Source: Bdellovibrio reynosensis | Lineage (GTDB): Bacteria; Bdellovibrionota; Bdellovibrionia; Bdellovibrionales; Bdellovibrionaceae | Direction of reading: 5' to 3' | Assembly: GCF_022814725.1 (NCBI RefSeq) | Contig: NZ_CP093442.1 | Coordinates: 2,170,001-2,234,000, forward strand | Length of the DNA stretch: 64,000 nt | Shown here: positions 35,604-44,079 of the stretch, one piece after another | Position numbering within the stretch: the first letter of the stretch is position 1 | Layout of the letters: each line of letters begins with the position of its first letter | Notes under the pieces: generated by a model | Told to the model about the DNA's origin: nothing | The model's database searches: none | Seen by the model: only the letters and a program-made list of their open reading frames with translations | Program-made: the position numbers and the translations under genes

Positions 35604-36089
35604 TTACGGGCGCATATTATTATATTGTAAAGGAATAGAAAAGTTCCCACCACGTACAAGGCTGATACATTCCTGCAGCTCATCAATGCTTTTTGAGGAC
35701 ACTTTGATTTTATCGTCCGCAATTGCAGGCTGTACCTTTAGCTTAGAATCTTTAATTAATTTAATGATGTCTTTCGCGACTTCTTTCTCAATACCTTGAA
35801 CTAAAAGAACTTTTTGGCGCAGCATTCTGCCGCCGGCCTCTTCTTTTTTCTCAAATTTGATGGCTTTGATATCGATGCCGCGACGATGAAGTTTCGTTTG
35901 TAGAATCCCACCCATCGCTTCAACTTTATAATCATCTTCAGCTGTTAGGATAATTTCTTTTTTATCCCATTGAATTTCAGCTTTGCTGCCTTTGAAGTCA
36001 TAACGCCCTTCAACCTCTTTGCGGGCTTGGTTAACGGCATTATCAACTTCTTGAACATCAATCTCAGAAACAATATCAAACGATGGCAT
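35604..36089 (-). CDS. yajQ: YajQ-family nucleotide-binding protein
   Basis: A 161-residue protein of the YajQ (UPF0234) family: SFDIVSEIDVQEVDNAVNQA, YDFKGSKAEIQWD, and a C-terminal VSSKSIDELQECI. Members bind nucleic acids or, in Xanthomonas and Pseudomonas, cyclic di-GMP. The 48 bases beyond its start lead into repeat copy C, which separates it from the SlyD-like gene. Confidence 0.92.
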   Translation of the reverse strand: MPSFDIVSEIDVQEVDNAVNQARKEVEGRYDFKGSKAEIQWDKKEIILTAEDDYKVEAMGGILQTKLHRRGIDIKAIKFEKKEEAGGRMLRQKVLLVQGIEKEVAKDIIKLIKDSKLKVQPAIADDKIKVSSKSIDELQECISLVRGGNFSIPLQYNNMRP

Positions 36090-36136
36090 ATCAAAAAATC
36101 CTAAATATTTTTGAGAAAAAATAAACCGAAAATCAA

Positions 36137-36261
36137 GGGTGAGTCAAAAAGGTTCGGATGCAAGGCGGAGGGTTTTTTCCGCAACGGAGGCGTGCTGCTA
36201 GCACGTCGGAGAGAAGGAAAAAGCCCGACAACGCAGTCAGCCGGGCCTTTTTCACTCGCCC
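36137..36261 (+). repeat. Structured dispersed repeat, copy C
   Basis: Third copy. Outer stem GGGTGAG/CTCGCCC (36137-36143 with 36255-36261); middle stem GGGTTTTTTCC/GGAAAAAGCCC (36170-36180 with 36216-36226), quite different in sequence from copies A and B but fully paired; apical GTGCT/AGCAC (36192-36204). The conserved single-stranded blocks are kept. It begins two bases past the slyD-like stop and is antisense to both flanking genes (slyD-like, yajQ), unlike copy A, which is sense to its neighbours. Confidence 0.9.
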
Positions 36262-36263
36262 GC

Positions 36264-36737
36264 TTAGTGACCAGAGTTACCGTGTAGGCCGTGTGGATGC
36301 CCATGCAACACTTCTTCAGTAGTTGCTTCACGAATCAACGCCATCTCAACGCTGAACTCAAGATCTTGACCAGCAAGAGGATGATTTCCATCTAAAGTTA
36401 CATGGGAGTCTGTGATTTTAGTTACGCGAACGATGTGCGCGCCTTGGCCCAATTCCAAACGCAAGTGGCTGCCGATTTCAAGTTGCGGCAAGTGAGCTAG
36501 CTCTTCTTTAGGAACATCCATGAACATATTGTCGCGAACTTCGCCGTAAGCATCCTTCGCAGCAATCTTAACTGTTTTTTTATCACCCTCTTTAAGGTCT
36601 TTAATTTCTTCTTCCAATTTTGGGATGATTTGACCAGCACCTTCTAAGAAAGGAAGTGGTTGTCCACGCTCAGAAGCATCCAAAACATTTCCATCAGGTC
36701 CTTTTAAAACGTAGTTAAACGCCAATACTCTTCTCAT
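36264..36737 (-). CDS. slyD: FKBP-type peptidyl-prolyl isomerase, SlyD-like
   Basis: A 157-residue protein with the SlyD arrangement: an FKBP half-domain (VLAFNYVLKGPDGNVLDASE, PLPFLEGAGQIIPKLEEEI), the insert-in-flap chaperone domain (AAKDAYGEVRDNMF to GSHLRL), the returning strand DGNHPLAGQDLEFSVEM, and a short His-rich tail (HGHPHGLHGNSGH) for metal binding. Start at 36737 is supported by AGGAGG eight bases upstream; the frame is open to 36935 without a signal. Confidence 0.93.
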   Translation of the reverse strand: MRRVLAFNYVLKGPDGNVLDASERGQPLPFLEGAGQIIPKLEEEIKDLKEGDKKTVKIAAKDAYGEVRDNMFMDVPKEELAHLPQLEIGSHLRLELGQGAHIVRVTKITDSHVTLDGNHPLAGQDLEFSVEMALIREATTEEVLHGHPHGLHGNSGH

Positions 36738-36897
36738 TGTGATACCTCCTAAAGTGGCTATGGGGGCGGGTATCCCATTATTAATTGCGTTTAGCAAATA
36801 AAAAGGCCTGTTCTTTTCAATATTTAAGACGGGGGCTTGAAATCGTCCTCGGCTTTTCGCTATAATTATTAGTAGATCGCACCTTTGAGGGGGAAGC

Positions 36898-37437
36898 ATG
36901 ATGCAGATGTCCTCGATACGGTCTTTATTGCTCAACTCAAGTTATGAACCTATGCGGGTTGTGAGTTGGCAGAAGGCCTTGGTTCTGTGGTTTCAAAACA
37001 AGGTAGAGATACTTGAGTATCATTCTGCCTTTGCCCGATCAGTACATCATCGGTTTCAGCTGCCGAGTGTTCTGAGGTTAAAGAGCTATGTTAAGCCTCG
37101 AACCTCGCACGCCATACGGTTTTGCCGAGAAAATGTTTATATCCGCGATAATTATACCTGCCAATACTGCGCCACCAAACTTCCTGCCAAAGCACTTACT
37201 CTTGATCACGTCGTGCCGGCATCTCATAACGGACCTAAAAATTGGACAAATGTTGTTTCTGCCTGCAGAGACTGCAATCAACGAAAAGCCAATCGCACAC
37301 CACGAACTGCAAATATGCCTTTACTCACAGAGCCGCGCGCTCCATCATGGTTACCAACATTAGCACTGGAGATCAGCGCAGATCATGTTCCACCTGACTG
37401 GGCTCCGTATTTAAATTTAAGGCTTAACACGGGATGA
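36898..37437 (+). CDS. HNH endonuclease
   Basis: A 179-residue protein with a C-terminal HNH nuclease domain: RDNYTCQYCATKLPA, LDHVVPASHNGPKNWTNVV, and CRDCNQRKANRTP, with the four structural Cys as two CxxC pairs. The N-terminal ~75 residues (LLLNSSYEPMRVVSWQKAL) match the common bacterial stand-alone HNH family found in many genomes, of unknown role. GAGGGGGAAG precedes the ATG. It overlaps the following GNAT gene as ATGA. Confidence 0.9.
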   Translation: MMQMSSIRSLLLNSSYEPMRVVSWQKALVLWFQNKVEILEYHSAFARSVHHRFQLPSVLRLKSYVKPRTSHAIRFCRENVYIRDNYTCQYCATKLPAKALTLDHVVPASHNGPKNWTNVVSACRDCNQRKANRTPRTANMPLLTEPRAPSWLPTLALEISADHVPPDWAPYLNLRLNTG

Positions 37438-37889
37438 GTTTACAGTACGACATTCGAAAGATTTCCACCGCTGAAACTTTAGATTTACGTCAGCGCGTTC
37501 TGAAACCTTTTCTTTCCAAAGATGAATGTATTAATCCGGGCGATGATTTAATAACCACCAAACATTTTGGCCTGTTTCACGAATGCAAACTTGTTTGCAT
37601 CGCCACTTTTATTTTAGAACCTCATCCTTCGTTAAGTTCCGGATTTCCCTATCGCTTGCGTGGCATGGCTACTGACGAAAAATATCGCGGCCAGGGCTTT
37701 GGCCAAATTCTTTTACGCTATGGTGTCGAGTATCTTCGCCAAAAACGTTGTGACCTTGTTTGGTTTAATGCGCGCATCAAAGCTTTTCCGTTTTATGAAA
37801 AACAGGGTTATCAATATTTCGGTCCACTGTTTGAGATGAAAGACATCGGCCCCCATAAAGTCATGTACAAGCCTTTGATTCCTAGATAA
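37434..37889 (+). CDS. GNAT-family N-acetyltransferase
   Basis: A 151-residue acetyltransferase. The acetyl-CoA loop is RGMATDEKYRGQGFGQILLRYG (motif A) and the C-terminal KAFPFYEKQGYQYFG is motif B. The family includes enzymes that acetylate small molecules or protein N-termini; the substrate is not readable. It is translationally coupled to the HNH gene and followed closely by the deaminase gene. Confidence 0.87.
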   Translation: MSLQYDIRKISTAETLDLRQRVLKPFLSKDECINPGDDLITTKHFGLFHECKLVCIATFILEPHPSLSSGFPYRLRGMATDEKYRGQGFGQILLRYGVEYLRQKRCDLVWFNARIKAFPFYEKQGYQYFGPLFEMKDIGPHKVMYKPLIPR

Positions 37890-37910
37890 CCTCTGCTGAC
37901 AGGAGGACTG

Positions 37911-39548
37911 GTGAATACGGCAGTTCACTCTCAACTCACGTCAGCATTGACAAAAGTTATCAGCGAAACAAATGGCATTTCGCTGTCAGATACTATCGAC
38001 CTGTTATTATCCTCTGATCTTCAGCAACGACACCCAGAAGCTTACCAGCAAGTTGCAAACTTTCGTGAATTGTTAAATCAGTTTCAGATCAATCAAGTCA
38101 CAATCAGTTCTTTGCTAAAACATCCTTTATCAGCGGCTTTAGCTGAATTCTTCAGTCACTTTCCGCTGAAATACAATGAAGAACACATCCACTTAACGGG
38201 TGCCATCAACGCTGAATTTATTTACCCCCGCCTGAAAAAACTTTTAGAAGGTCCCCACAAAGCCATCTATGAAGAAAAAATCAAAGAAGTGTATGGGGAA
38301 AATGCTTTACCAATCCGATCAGTTGCTGACGTTGATAAACTAATTCGCCTGCAGGAAAACGAAGGCTTTTCGCGCTATCTTAAAATTTTATATTTACCAA
38401 AGTTGATCTTTATTTCCCGTGAGGCCCATGAGGAAGCCGCCTATCACATGGCTGAAGAGCTTTATCACAAATACAACGTTGGGAAAATCCGTCTTAAGTT
38501 TTCATTGTCGCGTTCGACGGCAAGTTCTTCAGAACAAATTCCTGGCATTGATGATGTGACTTCTGAAGATGTCGTGTTGGGATTATATGATGGCTTTAAA
38601 AAGTTTCAGGTAAAACATCCTGACTTTGATTTTATTTTATCCCCGTCATTCCGTAAGGAATCAAATCACTTTGATGCAGAAAAGTTTCCGAATCGCCAGG
38701 CGCATTTCATTGAGCAGATTAACCAGATCATCGCCCTTTTAGATCAGTACCCGTTTTTAATCAGACATCTTACGGATGTAGATACCGTGGGTGATGAGCG
38801 TGAACTTTACCGCAAAGAGCATTTCAATGAAATGCAAGGCGGCTTTAGAAAACTGCAATACCGCGGCTTCAAAATCAGATCCCATCATGGTGAAACTTGG
38901 TACACTTTGAAAAAAGGAATTCAAGCTGTGGATAATGCTATGAATATTTGGCATATCGATACGCTTGAACATGGAATCAGTTTAGGGATTAATCCAAATA
39001 AATATTTTCACCGCATTTACCAGGACATCCACGCTAAGAACCAAAAAGGTTTAGCAATCACCGAAAAGGATCCTCTTTACCGTGAACTTTCCGAACTTGA
39101 TTGGGGCTTTAACCGCCACGTTCTAGAAAAGATCAAAGCAGGTACTGTTCTTAGTGCGGAAGAAGATATTTTGTTCGTTAAGGCAAAGTTCCACACCGCT
39201 CGCGAAGTTGAACATTATCAGCACGACGTTTTGAATCGCATGATTCAAAAAGGTGTGACATTGGTGTCCTTGCCCTCTTCAAATAATAAGCTTACGGGTA
39301 AGTTTGAAGATTACAAAGATCATCCTTTTTCGTGGTGGGAAAAAAAGGGAGTGCAACTTGGTGTCGGCACTGATAACTACGTGACATTGAACACCAATTT
39401 TATTTATGAAATGTTAATCTTGCTTTACACTGATTGTGTAAACCTTAAGATCACAAAATTATTAATGGTAACAACTGGGGAAACCCGCCGTCCGTACATT
39501 AGCCATCTATTGTGGACGATGAGAAAGAAACTTGGAAAGAGCAACTAG
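37911..39548 (+). CDS. Adenosine/AMP deaminase-family protein
   Basis: A 545-residue metal-dependent hydrolase related to adenosine deaminases. Zn ligands would be His92/His94 in EEHIHLTGAIN; the catalytic block HHGET follows, then DTLEHGISLGINP, and VSLPSSNNKL with GVGTDNYVTL. It is longer than typical Add (about 340 residues) because of an N-terminal helical region of ~85 residues and insertions. GTG start preceded by AGGAGG. It is the third gene of an HNH-GNAT-deaminase-AmpG run. Purine-nucleotide or adenosine salvage is likely; the exact substrate is not clear. Confidence 0.8.
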   Translation: MNTAVHSQLTSALTKVISETNGISLSDTIDLLLSSDLQQRHPEAYQQVANFRELLNQFQINQVTISSLLKHPLSAALAEFFSHFPLKYNEEHIHLTGAINAEFIYPRLKKLLEGPHKAIYEEKIKEVYGENALPIRSVADVDKLIRLQENEGFSRYLKILYLPKLIFISREAHEEAAYHMAEELYHKYNVGKIRLKFSLSRSTASSSEQIPGIDDVTSEDVVLGLYDGFKKFQVKHPDFDFILSPSFRKESNHFDAEKFPNRQAHFIEQINQIIALLDQYPFLIRHLTDVDTVGDERELYRKEHFNEMQGGFRKLQYRGFKIRSHHGETWYTLKKGIQAVDNAMNIWHIDTLEHGISLGINPNKYFHRIYQDIHAKNQKGLAITEKDPLYRELSELDWGFNRHVLEKIKAGTVLSAEEDILFVKAKFHTAREVEHYQHDVLNRMIQKGVTLVSLPSSNNKLTGKFEDYKDHPFSWWEKKGVQLGVGTDNYVTLNTNFIYEMLILLYTDCVNLKITKLLMVTTGETRRPYISHLLWTMRKKLGKSN

Positions 39549-40891
39549 TGACCACATCTGCTAAAAAATCGAAGCCTTCTTGGATGCAAACTCTTCGTGC
39601 TGTAACCCGCCCTAAAGTAGCCATCATGTTAGCTTTAGGTTTCTCTTCGGGCCTTCCTTTCATGCTGGTCGGAAACACTTTGGGATTCTGGCTTCGCGAA
39701 GCAGGGATTACTTTAGCTACTATCGGCTTTCTTTCTTGGGTGGGACTTGCTTACTCCTTAAAATTTTTGTGGGCGCCACTGATTGATAAAGTGAATGCTC
39801 CGATTTTAGGAAAGATGTTAGGGCGTCGCCGCGGTTGGATGGTGGTATCGCAAGTTCTAATTGCAGGTGCTTTGATCGGCATGTCCATCGTCAAACCCGA
39901 AGGTGGTTTGATGCTCTTTACAGGTCTTGCTGCTTTAGCGGCTTTTGCTTCTGCGACCCAAGATATCGTTGTTGATGCTTGGAGGATTGAAGTCTCTGAT
40001 GCCAGTGAAGATATGGCCTTACTTTCTTCAGCTTACCAACTGGGTTACCGTGCTTCCTTGTTAGTTACTGATGCCTTGATCTTGATCGTTGCAGCTTCTG
40101 TGGGCTGGGCCGTTTCATACAGCGTGATGGGTGCTTTAATGGCTGTGGGTCTTGTGGCAACGTTCTTAGCCGTGGAACCAGGTCGCAACCTAGCTGCACA
40201 AGTCACTGAACACAAATGGAGCGCTCGCGCTGTCTTTGATGCGGTTGCTGGACCATTCATTGCCTTTTTTAAACAACATGGTTCGAAAGCTTTATTGATT
40301 TTAGCAGCTGTTAGTTTGTATCGCCTTTCAGATTTCATGATGGGCCCCATGGCTAATCCGTTTTATGCAGATATTGGCATCACCAAGGAAACTGTCGGAG
40401 CTGTGCGCGGTTCTGTGGGGTTGATTGCCTCTGTGGTGGGAATCGCAGCTGGCGGTCTATCAGCTGTGCGCTTTGGTTTTATCACGACTCTTTTAGTCGG
40501 TGCGGTGATCGGACCCGCTTCTAATTTAGGTTTTTCGCTTTTGGCAATCGTCGGTCCGAGCAATGAAGTTTTCACGACAGCGATGATCATTGATAACTTT
40601 GCTTCTGGTTTTGCTGGAACTGCGCTTGTGGGTTACATGTCGAGCTTAACTACATTTGGTTATACCGCTACCCAGTACGCATTATTAAGTTCCTTCTACG
40701 CTCTTCTTGGAAAAGTTCTTAAAGGTTTTTCCGGCGTTATGGTTCAGAATTTCTCTGAAGGTCGCACGCTAATGGAAGGGTACGCTTTATTCTTCATAAG
40801 CACCGCCCTCGTTGGTATACCAGCTTTGCTCCTGTGTATTCTTTTAGTTCGCAGCTACAAATCCGTTGGTACAACAGCAGCTGTTAATTAA
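39548..40891 (+). CDS. ampG: AmpG-like muropeptide permease (MFS)
   Basis: A 447-residue major-facilitator protein with about 12 transmembrane helices and the AmpG N-terminal block LALGFSSGLPFMLVGNTLGFWLREAG, then SLKFLWAPLIDKV and RRRGWMV. AmpG imports anhydromuropeptides for peptidoglycan recycling. I start at the GTG sharing a base with the upstream stop (TAGTG); another GTG at 39512 is in frame and possible. A weak hairpin (40896-40919) follows. Uptake of cell-wall fragments fits a wall-degrading predator, as inference. Confidence 0.85.
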   Translation: MTTSAKKSKPSWMQTLRAVTRPKVAIMLALGFSSGLPFMLVGNTLGFWLREAGITLATIGFLSWVGLAYSLKFLWAPLIDKVNAPILGKMLGRRRGWMVVSQVLIAGALIGMSIVKPEGGLMLFTGLAALAAFASATQDIVVDAWRIEVSDASEDMALLSSAYQLGYRASLLVTDALILIVAASVGWAVSYSVMGALMAVGLVATFLAVEPGRNLAAQVTEHKWSARAVFDAVAGPFIAFFKQHGSKALLILAAVSLYRLSDFMMGPMANPFYADIGITKETVGAVRGSVGLIASVVGIAAGGLSAVRFGFITTLLVGAVIGPASNLGFSLLAIVGPSNEVFTTAMIIDNFASGFAGTALVGYMSSLTTFGYTATQYALLSSFYALLGKVLKGFSGVMVQNFSEGRTLMEGYALFFISTALVGIPALLLCILLVRSYKSVGTTAAVN

Positions 40892-40895
40892 CCCT

Positions 40896-40919
40896 GGACC
40901 GGAAAACTTTATCCGGTCC
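40896..40919 (+). terminator. Possible terminator after ampG
   Basis: A GGACCGGA / TCCGGTCC stem with an eight-base loop starts five bases after the ampG stop codon. There is no T-run, so it may be Rho-assisted or only a 3' stabiliser. Confidence 0.4.
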
Positions 40920-41005
40920 CACTTTCCTGTCGGATGCTTTGAATACCTGATGATTCATAACACTGGATCTACTCAGGGACATGATAGGGCCTTTAGCCTT
41001 TTTTC

Positions 41006-42115
41006 ATGTACTTAGAAAACTTTAATTCAATACAACCGCCGTTTCATAATAACCAGTCTGAGGGCCTTAAGTGGCTCGCTGCCGCTTACAAAGTTGCGCA
41101 GAAGGATCAAAACTACTCTGAAGAAGACTACGCAAAACTTCTGCAAAGAGTGGCTTGTTCTGAATCGCAAATAGCGACCCGCAGATTTTTCCTGCCAGAT
41201 TCGCAACACACCGAATGGGAAAAGCACGAGATCTATCCGATCAAGGATAGTCCCCGTGGCGCGACGATGTTGCAAAGGCATGAGTTCTATCACAAGACCG
41301 TCAGGGAAATTTTTGATAACCTTTATGAAACAAGAAAGTTTCCTGATGACATCATTCACGTCAGCTGCACAGGTTATATTTCCCCAAGTGCTGCACAACG
41401 TGTGGCGGTTAAAGCGCCTAAGACCGTAACCGTCACCCATTCTTATCACATGGGATGTTACGGTGCCTTTCCTGCCCTGCGCATGGCCTCGGGCTTTTTA
41501 AGCAGTCACGACGTCTTAGGTAAAAAGAAGTCGGTGGACCTAGTGCACACCGAACTATGCAGCCTGCATTTAAATCCGCAGGATCCAACCCTAGAACAAA
41601 TGGTTATTCAAAGTCTTTTTGCCGATGGCGTGATTGCTTATTCGATGACTGCGGAAAAACCTAAGAAGGGTTTCAAACTGATTTCTTTACACGAGGAATT
41701 AGTCCCAGACACAACTGAAGCCATGGAATGGATGGTTGCGGATTGGGGCATGAAGATGACCCTTTCTAAAGATGTGCCCATGATGGTTGGCAAGAAAATT
41801 AAAGACTTTACTTATCGTTGGCTCAGTGGTCGCGACATCGACATGAACTACATCAGAAAACATGCGATCTTTGCCGTGCACCCAGGTGGACCAAAAATCA
41901 TCGACCAGGTCGTAGCGCAACTTGAGCTTAATGAAGATCAAGTCAAAGGCAGCAGATCTATTCTTAAAGAGCGTGGCAACATGTCTTCAGCGACACTTCC
42001 GCATCTTTGGGAAAAACTGCTTAACGATGACAGTATTCCATCGGGCACACCGATTATCAGTTATGCATTCGGACCAGGTCTAACAATCTGTGGTGGGTTG
42101 ATGGAGAAGGTATGA
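41006..42115 (+). CDS. Type III polyketide synthase (chalcone synthase-like)
   Basis: A 369-residue ketosynthase of the chalcone/stilbene synthase superfamily, which builds polyketides from CoA or acyl starters and malonyl-CoA. The Cys-His-Asn triad is visible: Cys151 in YHMGCYGAFPALRM, His292 in AVHPGGPKI and Asn325 in ERGNMSSAT; the C-terminal YAFGPGLTICGGL is the GFGPG loop. Its stop overlaps the next gene as ATGA, a membrane protein that may modify the product. Alkylresorcinol or alkylpyrone lipids are plausible products but unproven. No clear ribosome binding site. Confidence 0.88.
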   Translation: MYLENFNSIQPPFHNNQSEGLKWLAAAYKVAQKDQNYSEEDYAKLLQRVACSESQIATRRFFLPDSQHTEWEKHEIYPIKDSPRGATMLQRHEFYHKTVREIFDNLYETRKFPDDIIHVSCTGYISPSAAQRVAVKAPKTVTVTHSYHMGCYGAFPALRMASGFLSSHDVLGKKKSVDLVHTELCSLHLNPQDPTLEQMVIQSLFADGVIAYSMTAEKPKKGFKLISLHEELVPDTTEAMEWMVADWGMKMTLSKDVPMMVGKKIKDFTYRWLSGRDIDMNYIRKHAIFAVHPGGPKIIDQVVAQLELNEDQVKGSRSILKERGNMSSATLPHLWEKLLNDDSIPSGTPIISYAFGPGLTICGGLMEKV

Positions 42116-42612
42116 GCCTTTTTATTGTGGCCTCTGCGATTCAAGGGGCAGCCATTTTGTTTGATGAATTCTTTTTTCATCGCAAACGTGGGCTGCCTAA
42201 GTGGGAAGTCATTGGCCACCCCATCGACACGATGACCGTGATAGCTTGTTTGCTATTCTTAGCATTCGCCGATAAAACCCCAACAAATGAAAAAATATTT
42301 TTTGCCATGGCTGTGGGCTCAAGCATCTGTGTGACTAAGGATGAATGGATTCATCGCAAGTACTGCAGTGCTGAGGAAATGTGGCTGCATGCGGTTTTAT
42401 TTATGATGCATCCCCTAGCTCTGTATTTAGGCTATCGTGAGTGGGAAGATTTACGTCCGACATTCCTAGCGGTTGCCGGTGGTATTTTTTGTTTCTTAAT
42501 TTACCAACTCGTCTATTGGAATTTTAGATATTACCGCGTAAAAAAGGCCGCAGAAGAAGCGGCCCTTATGAAACGACAATCTGATGAAATGTATGAATAC
42601 TTAAGTGAATGA
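42112..42612 (+). CDS. Membrane protein coupled to the type III PKS
   Basis: A 166-residue protein with about four transmembrane segments (around residues 2-18, 38-53, 60-75, 92-110, 118-140). Conserved-looking polar motifs lie at the membrane edges: FDEFFFHRKRGLPKWEVIGHP and KDEWIHRKYCSAEEMWLHAVLFMMHP. The spaced Asp/Glu and His residues suggest a metal site or an active site facing a lipid substrate. ATGA overlap with the PKS indicates one pathway. I do not recognise the family. It ends 12 bases inside the convergent helicase gene. Confidence 0.75.
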   Translation: MSLFIVASAIQGAAILFDEFFFHRKRGLPKWEVIGHPIDTMTVIACLLFLAFADKTPTNEKIFFAMAVGSSICVTKDEWIHRKYCSAEEMWLHAVLFMMHPLALYLGYREWEDLRPTFLAVAGGIFCFLIYQLVYWNFRYYRVKKAAEEAALMKRQSDEMYEYLSE

Positions 42613-43896
42613 ACGGGCTTGGCTTTTTGGTTTAAACTTTGGTTTAAAACCAGGTTTGGCCTTTGCGCCATTTTCCTGTGCAGGTTTAGCGGACTTTGTC
42701 TTAGCTTTGGCTACTTTTGGCTTTCGCAGTTCTTCGGGTGCATGCAGGCGCTTGCCGTTTTTATCCTTAAAACGCGTTTTTAATTCCTTTACGCCTTTAC
42801 CTTCAAGCTTTGCGATTAAGTTCAGATCTCGCTCTGTTACCAAATTTACGACTAAACCTTCTTTGCCCGCACGCGCCGTACGACCTGCACGGTGAAGATA
42901 GTTTTCCATGTCTTGTGGTAAATGGAAGTTAATAACTCGTCCCACATGATCCAAATCTAGACCGCGGGCGGCAAGATCTGTGGATACAAGAAGATTCACT
43001 TCACCTTTTCTGAAACTATTTAAGTTGCTGCGACGCTGTCCCTTGTCCATTTCGCCGCGATAAACTACGCAAGCAAAACCCTTTTTTTCAATTTCAGCGG
43101 CAAGTTTATCGCATTGCTCACGGGTGTTTGTGAACACGATCGTCCCGCCTTCTGGTTTTTGCTTTAGAAGCTTTTCAAAAATAGGCCAGCGAAGACCGTC
43201 GATCACAGTTTCATTTTTTGTTTTTAAAGTTTTAACAACTTTACCAGCTCCGCTAGAGCGAACCACTTCCGCCTTTTCAAAAAGAGAAGTCATAAGCTCT
43301 TGCACACGTTTAGAAACAGTTGCAGAAAAAAGAGCTAGAGGGATGTCGTCTGGACAAGCTTTTACGATCATTTCTGATTCGGTTAAAAACCCGTCGTCCA
43401 GCATCTGATCGGCTTCATCAAATACGATCATGCGCACGTCAGAAAAGTTAATCAGGTCCTTTTCCATTAACTGGGTAAGGCGGCCTGGGGTAGCTAATAG
43501 AATTTCAAAGGCACCCTCGATACTGCGGCGACTTTGTTCAAAGGTTGTTCCACCCAGTACCGGGCGAACTCTTAAACGGGTGTCGTGGGTATATTGCTTA
43601 AATACTTTAGAAACTTGTTCACCCAAATCTCTTGAAGGTACAAGAACTATCGCGCGTGGCATGGCCGCTTCTGTTACCGAATTACCTTCGTTTTCGAACG
43701 ATTTTAAAAGATGTAAGATCGGAAGAGCATAAGTCAGGGTTTTACCACTGCCTGTTTCAGAAACCCCAACTACGGACTGGCCTGACATCAACAACGGGAT
43801 AGCGTTTCGTTGAATCTCGGTAGGAGTATAAATTTTAAGGGTTTTTAAGGTCTTAATTAGGGATGGCAATAAGCCAAAATCAGGAAATGTATTCAT
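42601..43896 (-). CDS. DEAD-box RNA helicase
   Basis: A 431-residue ATP-dependent RNA helicase. Motifs in order: Q motif (YTPTEIQRNAIP), I SETGSGKT, Ia VPSRDLGEQ, Ib TPGR, II FDEADQM, III FSATV, IV IVFTNTREQ, V STDLAARGLD, VI HRAGRTARAG. Motif II reads DEAD. The C-terminal ~65 residues are Lys/Ala/Pro-rich and basic, an RNA-binding tail. It is divergent from another DEAD-box gene and convergent with the PKS operon. Confidence 0.93.
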   Translation of the reverse strand: MNTFPDFGLLPSLIKTLKTLKIYTPTEIQRNAIPLLMSGQSVVGVSETGSGKTLTYALPILHLLKSFENEGNSVTEAAMPRAIVLVPSRDLGEQVSKVFKQYTHDTRLRVRPVLGGTTFEQSRRSIEGAFEILLATPGRLTQLMEKDLINFSDVRMIVFDEADQMLDDGFLTESEMIVKACPDDIPLALFSATVSKRVQELMTSLFEKAEVVRSSGAGKVVKTLKTKNETVIDGLRWPIFEKLLKQKPEGGTIVFTNTREQCDKLAAEIEKKGFACVVYRGEMDKGQRRSNLNSFRKGEVNLLVSTDLAARGLDLDHVGRVINFHLPQDMENYLHRAGRTARAGKEGLVVNLVTERDLNLIAKLEGKGVKELKTRFKDKNGKRLHAPEELRKPKVAKAKTKSAKPAQENGAKAKPGFKPKFKPKSQARSFT

Positions 43897-44079
43897 AGGC
43901 CCGGAGTATATCTGATTTCACCTCCCCAGCACCCACTTACCCTTCAGGGTGTAAAAAAGGCAGGTAGTGACCAATCTCAAGACAGCCCCGATAGGCATTT
44001 TTTTCTTTCTAGTTTCGCTCGAAGGGCCCCCATGGTAAACCTGCTCATCCATTTTTCCCAAAAAACGAAGAGGTTCGCC

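Noticed and set aside
36898-39548. HNH/GNAT/deaminase cluster as a defence island
   Set aside because: No restriction, retron, CBASS or toxin component lies nearby, the HNH type is widespread and solitary, and the AmpG neighbour favours nutrient salvage; listed only as a moderate-interest finding.
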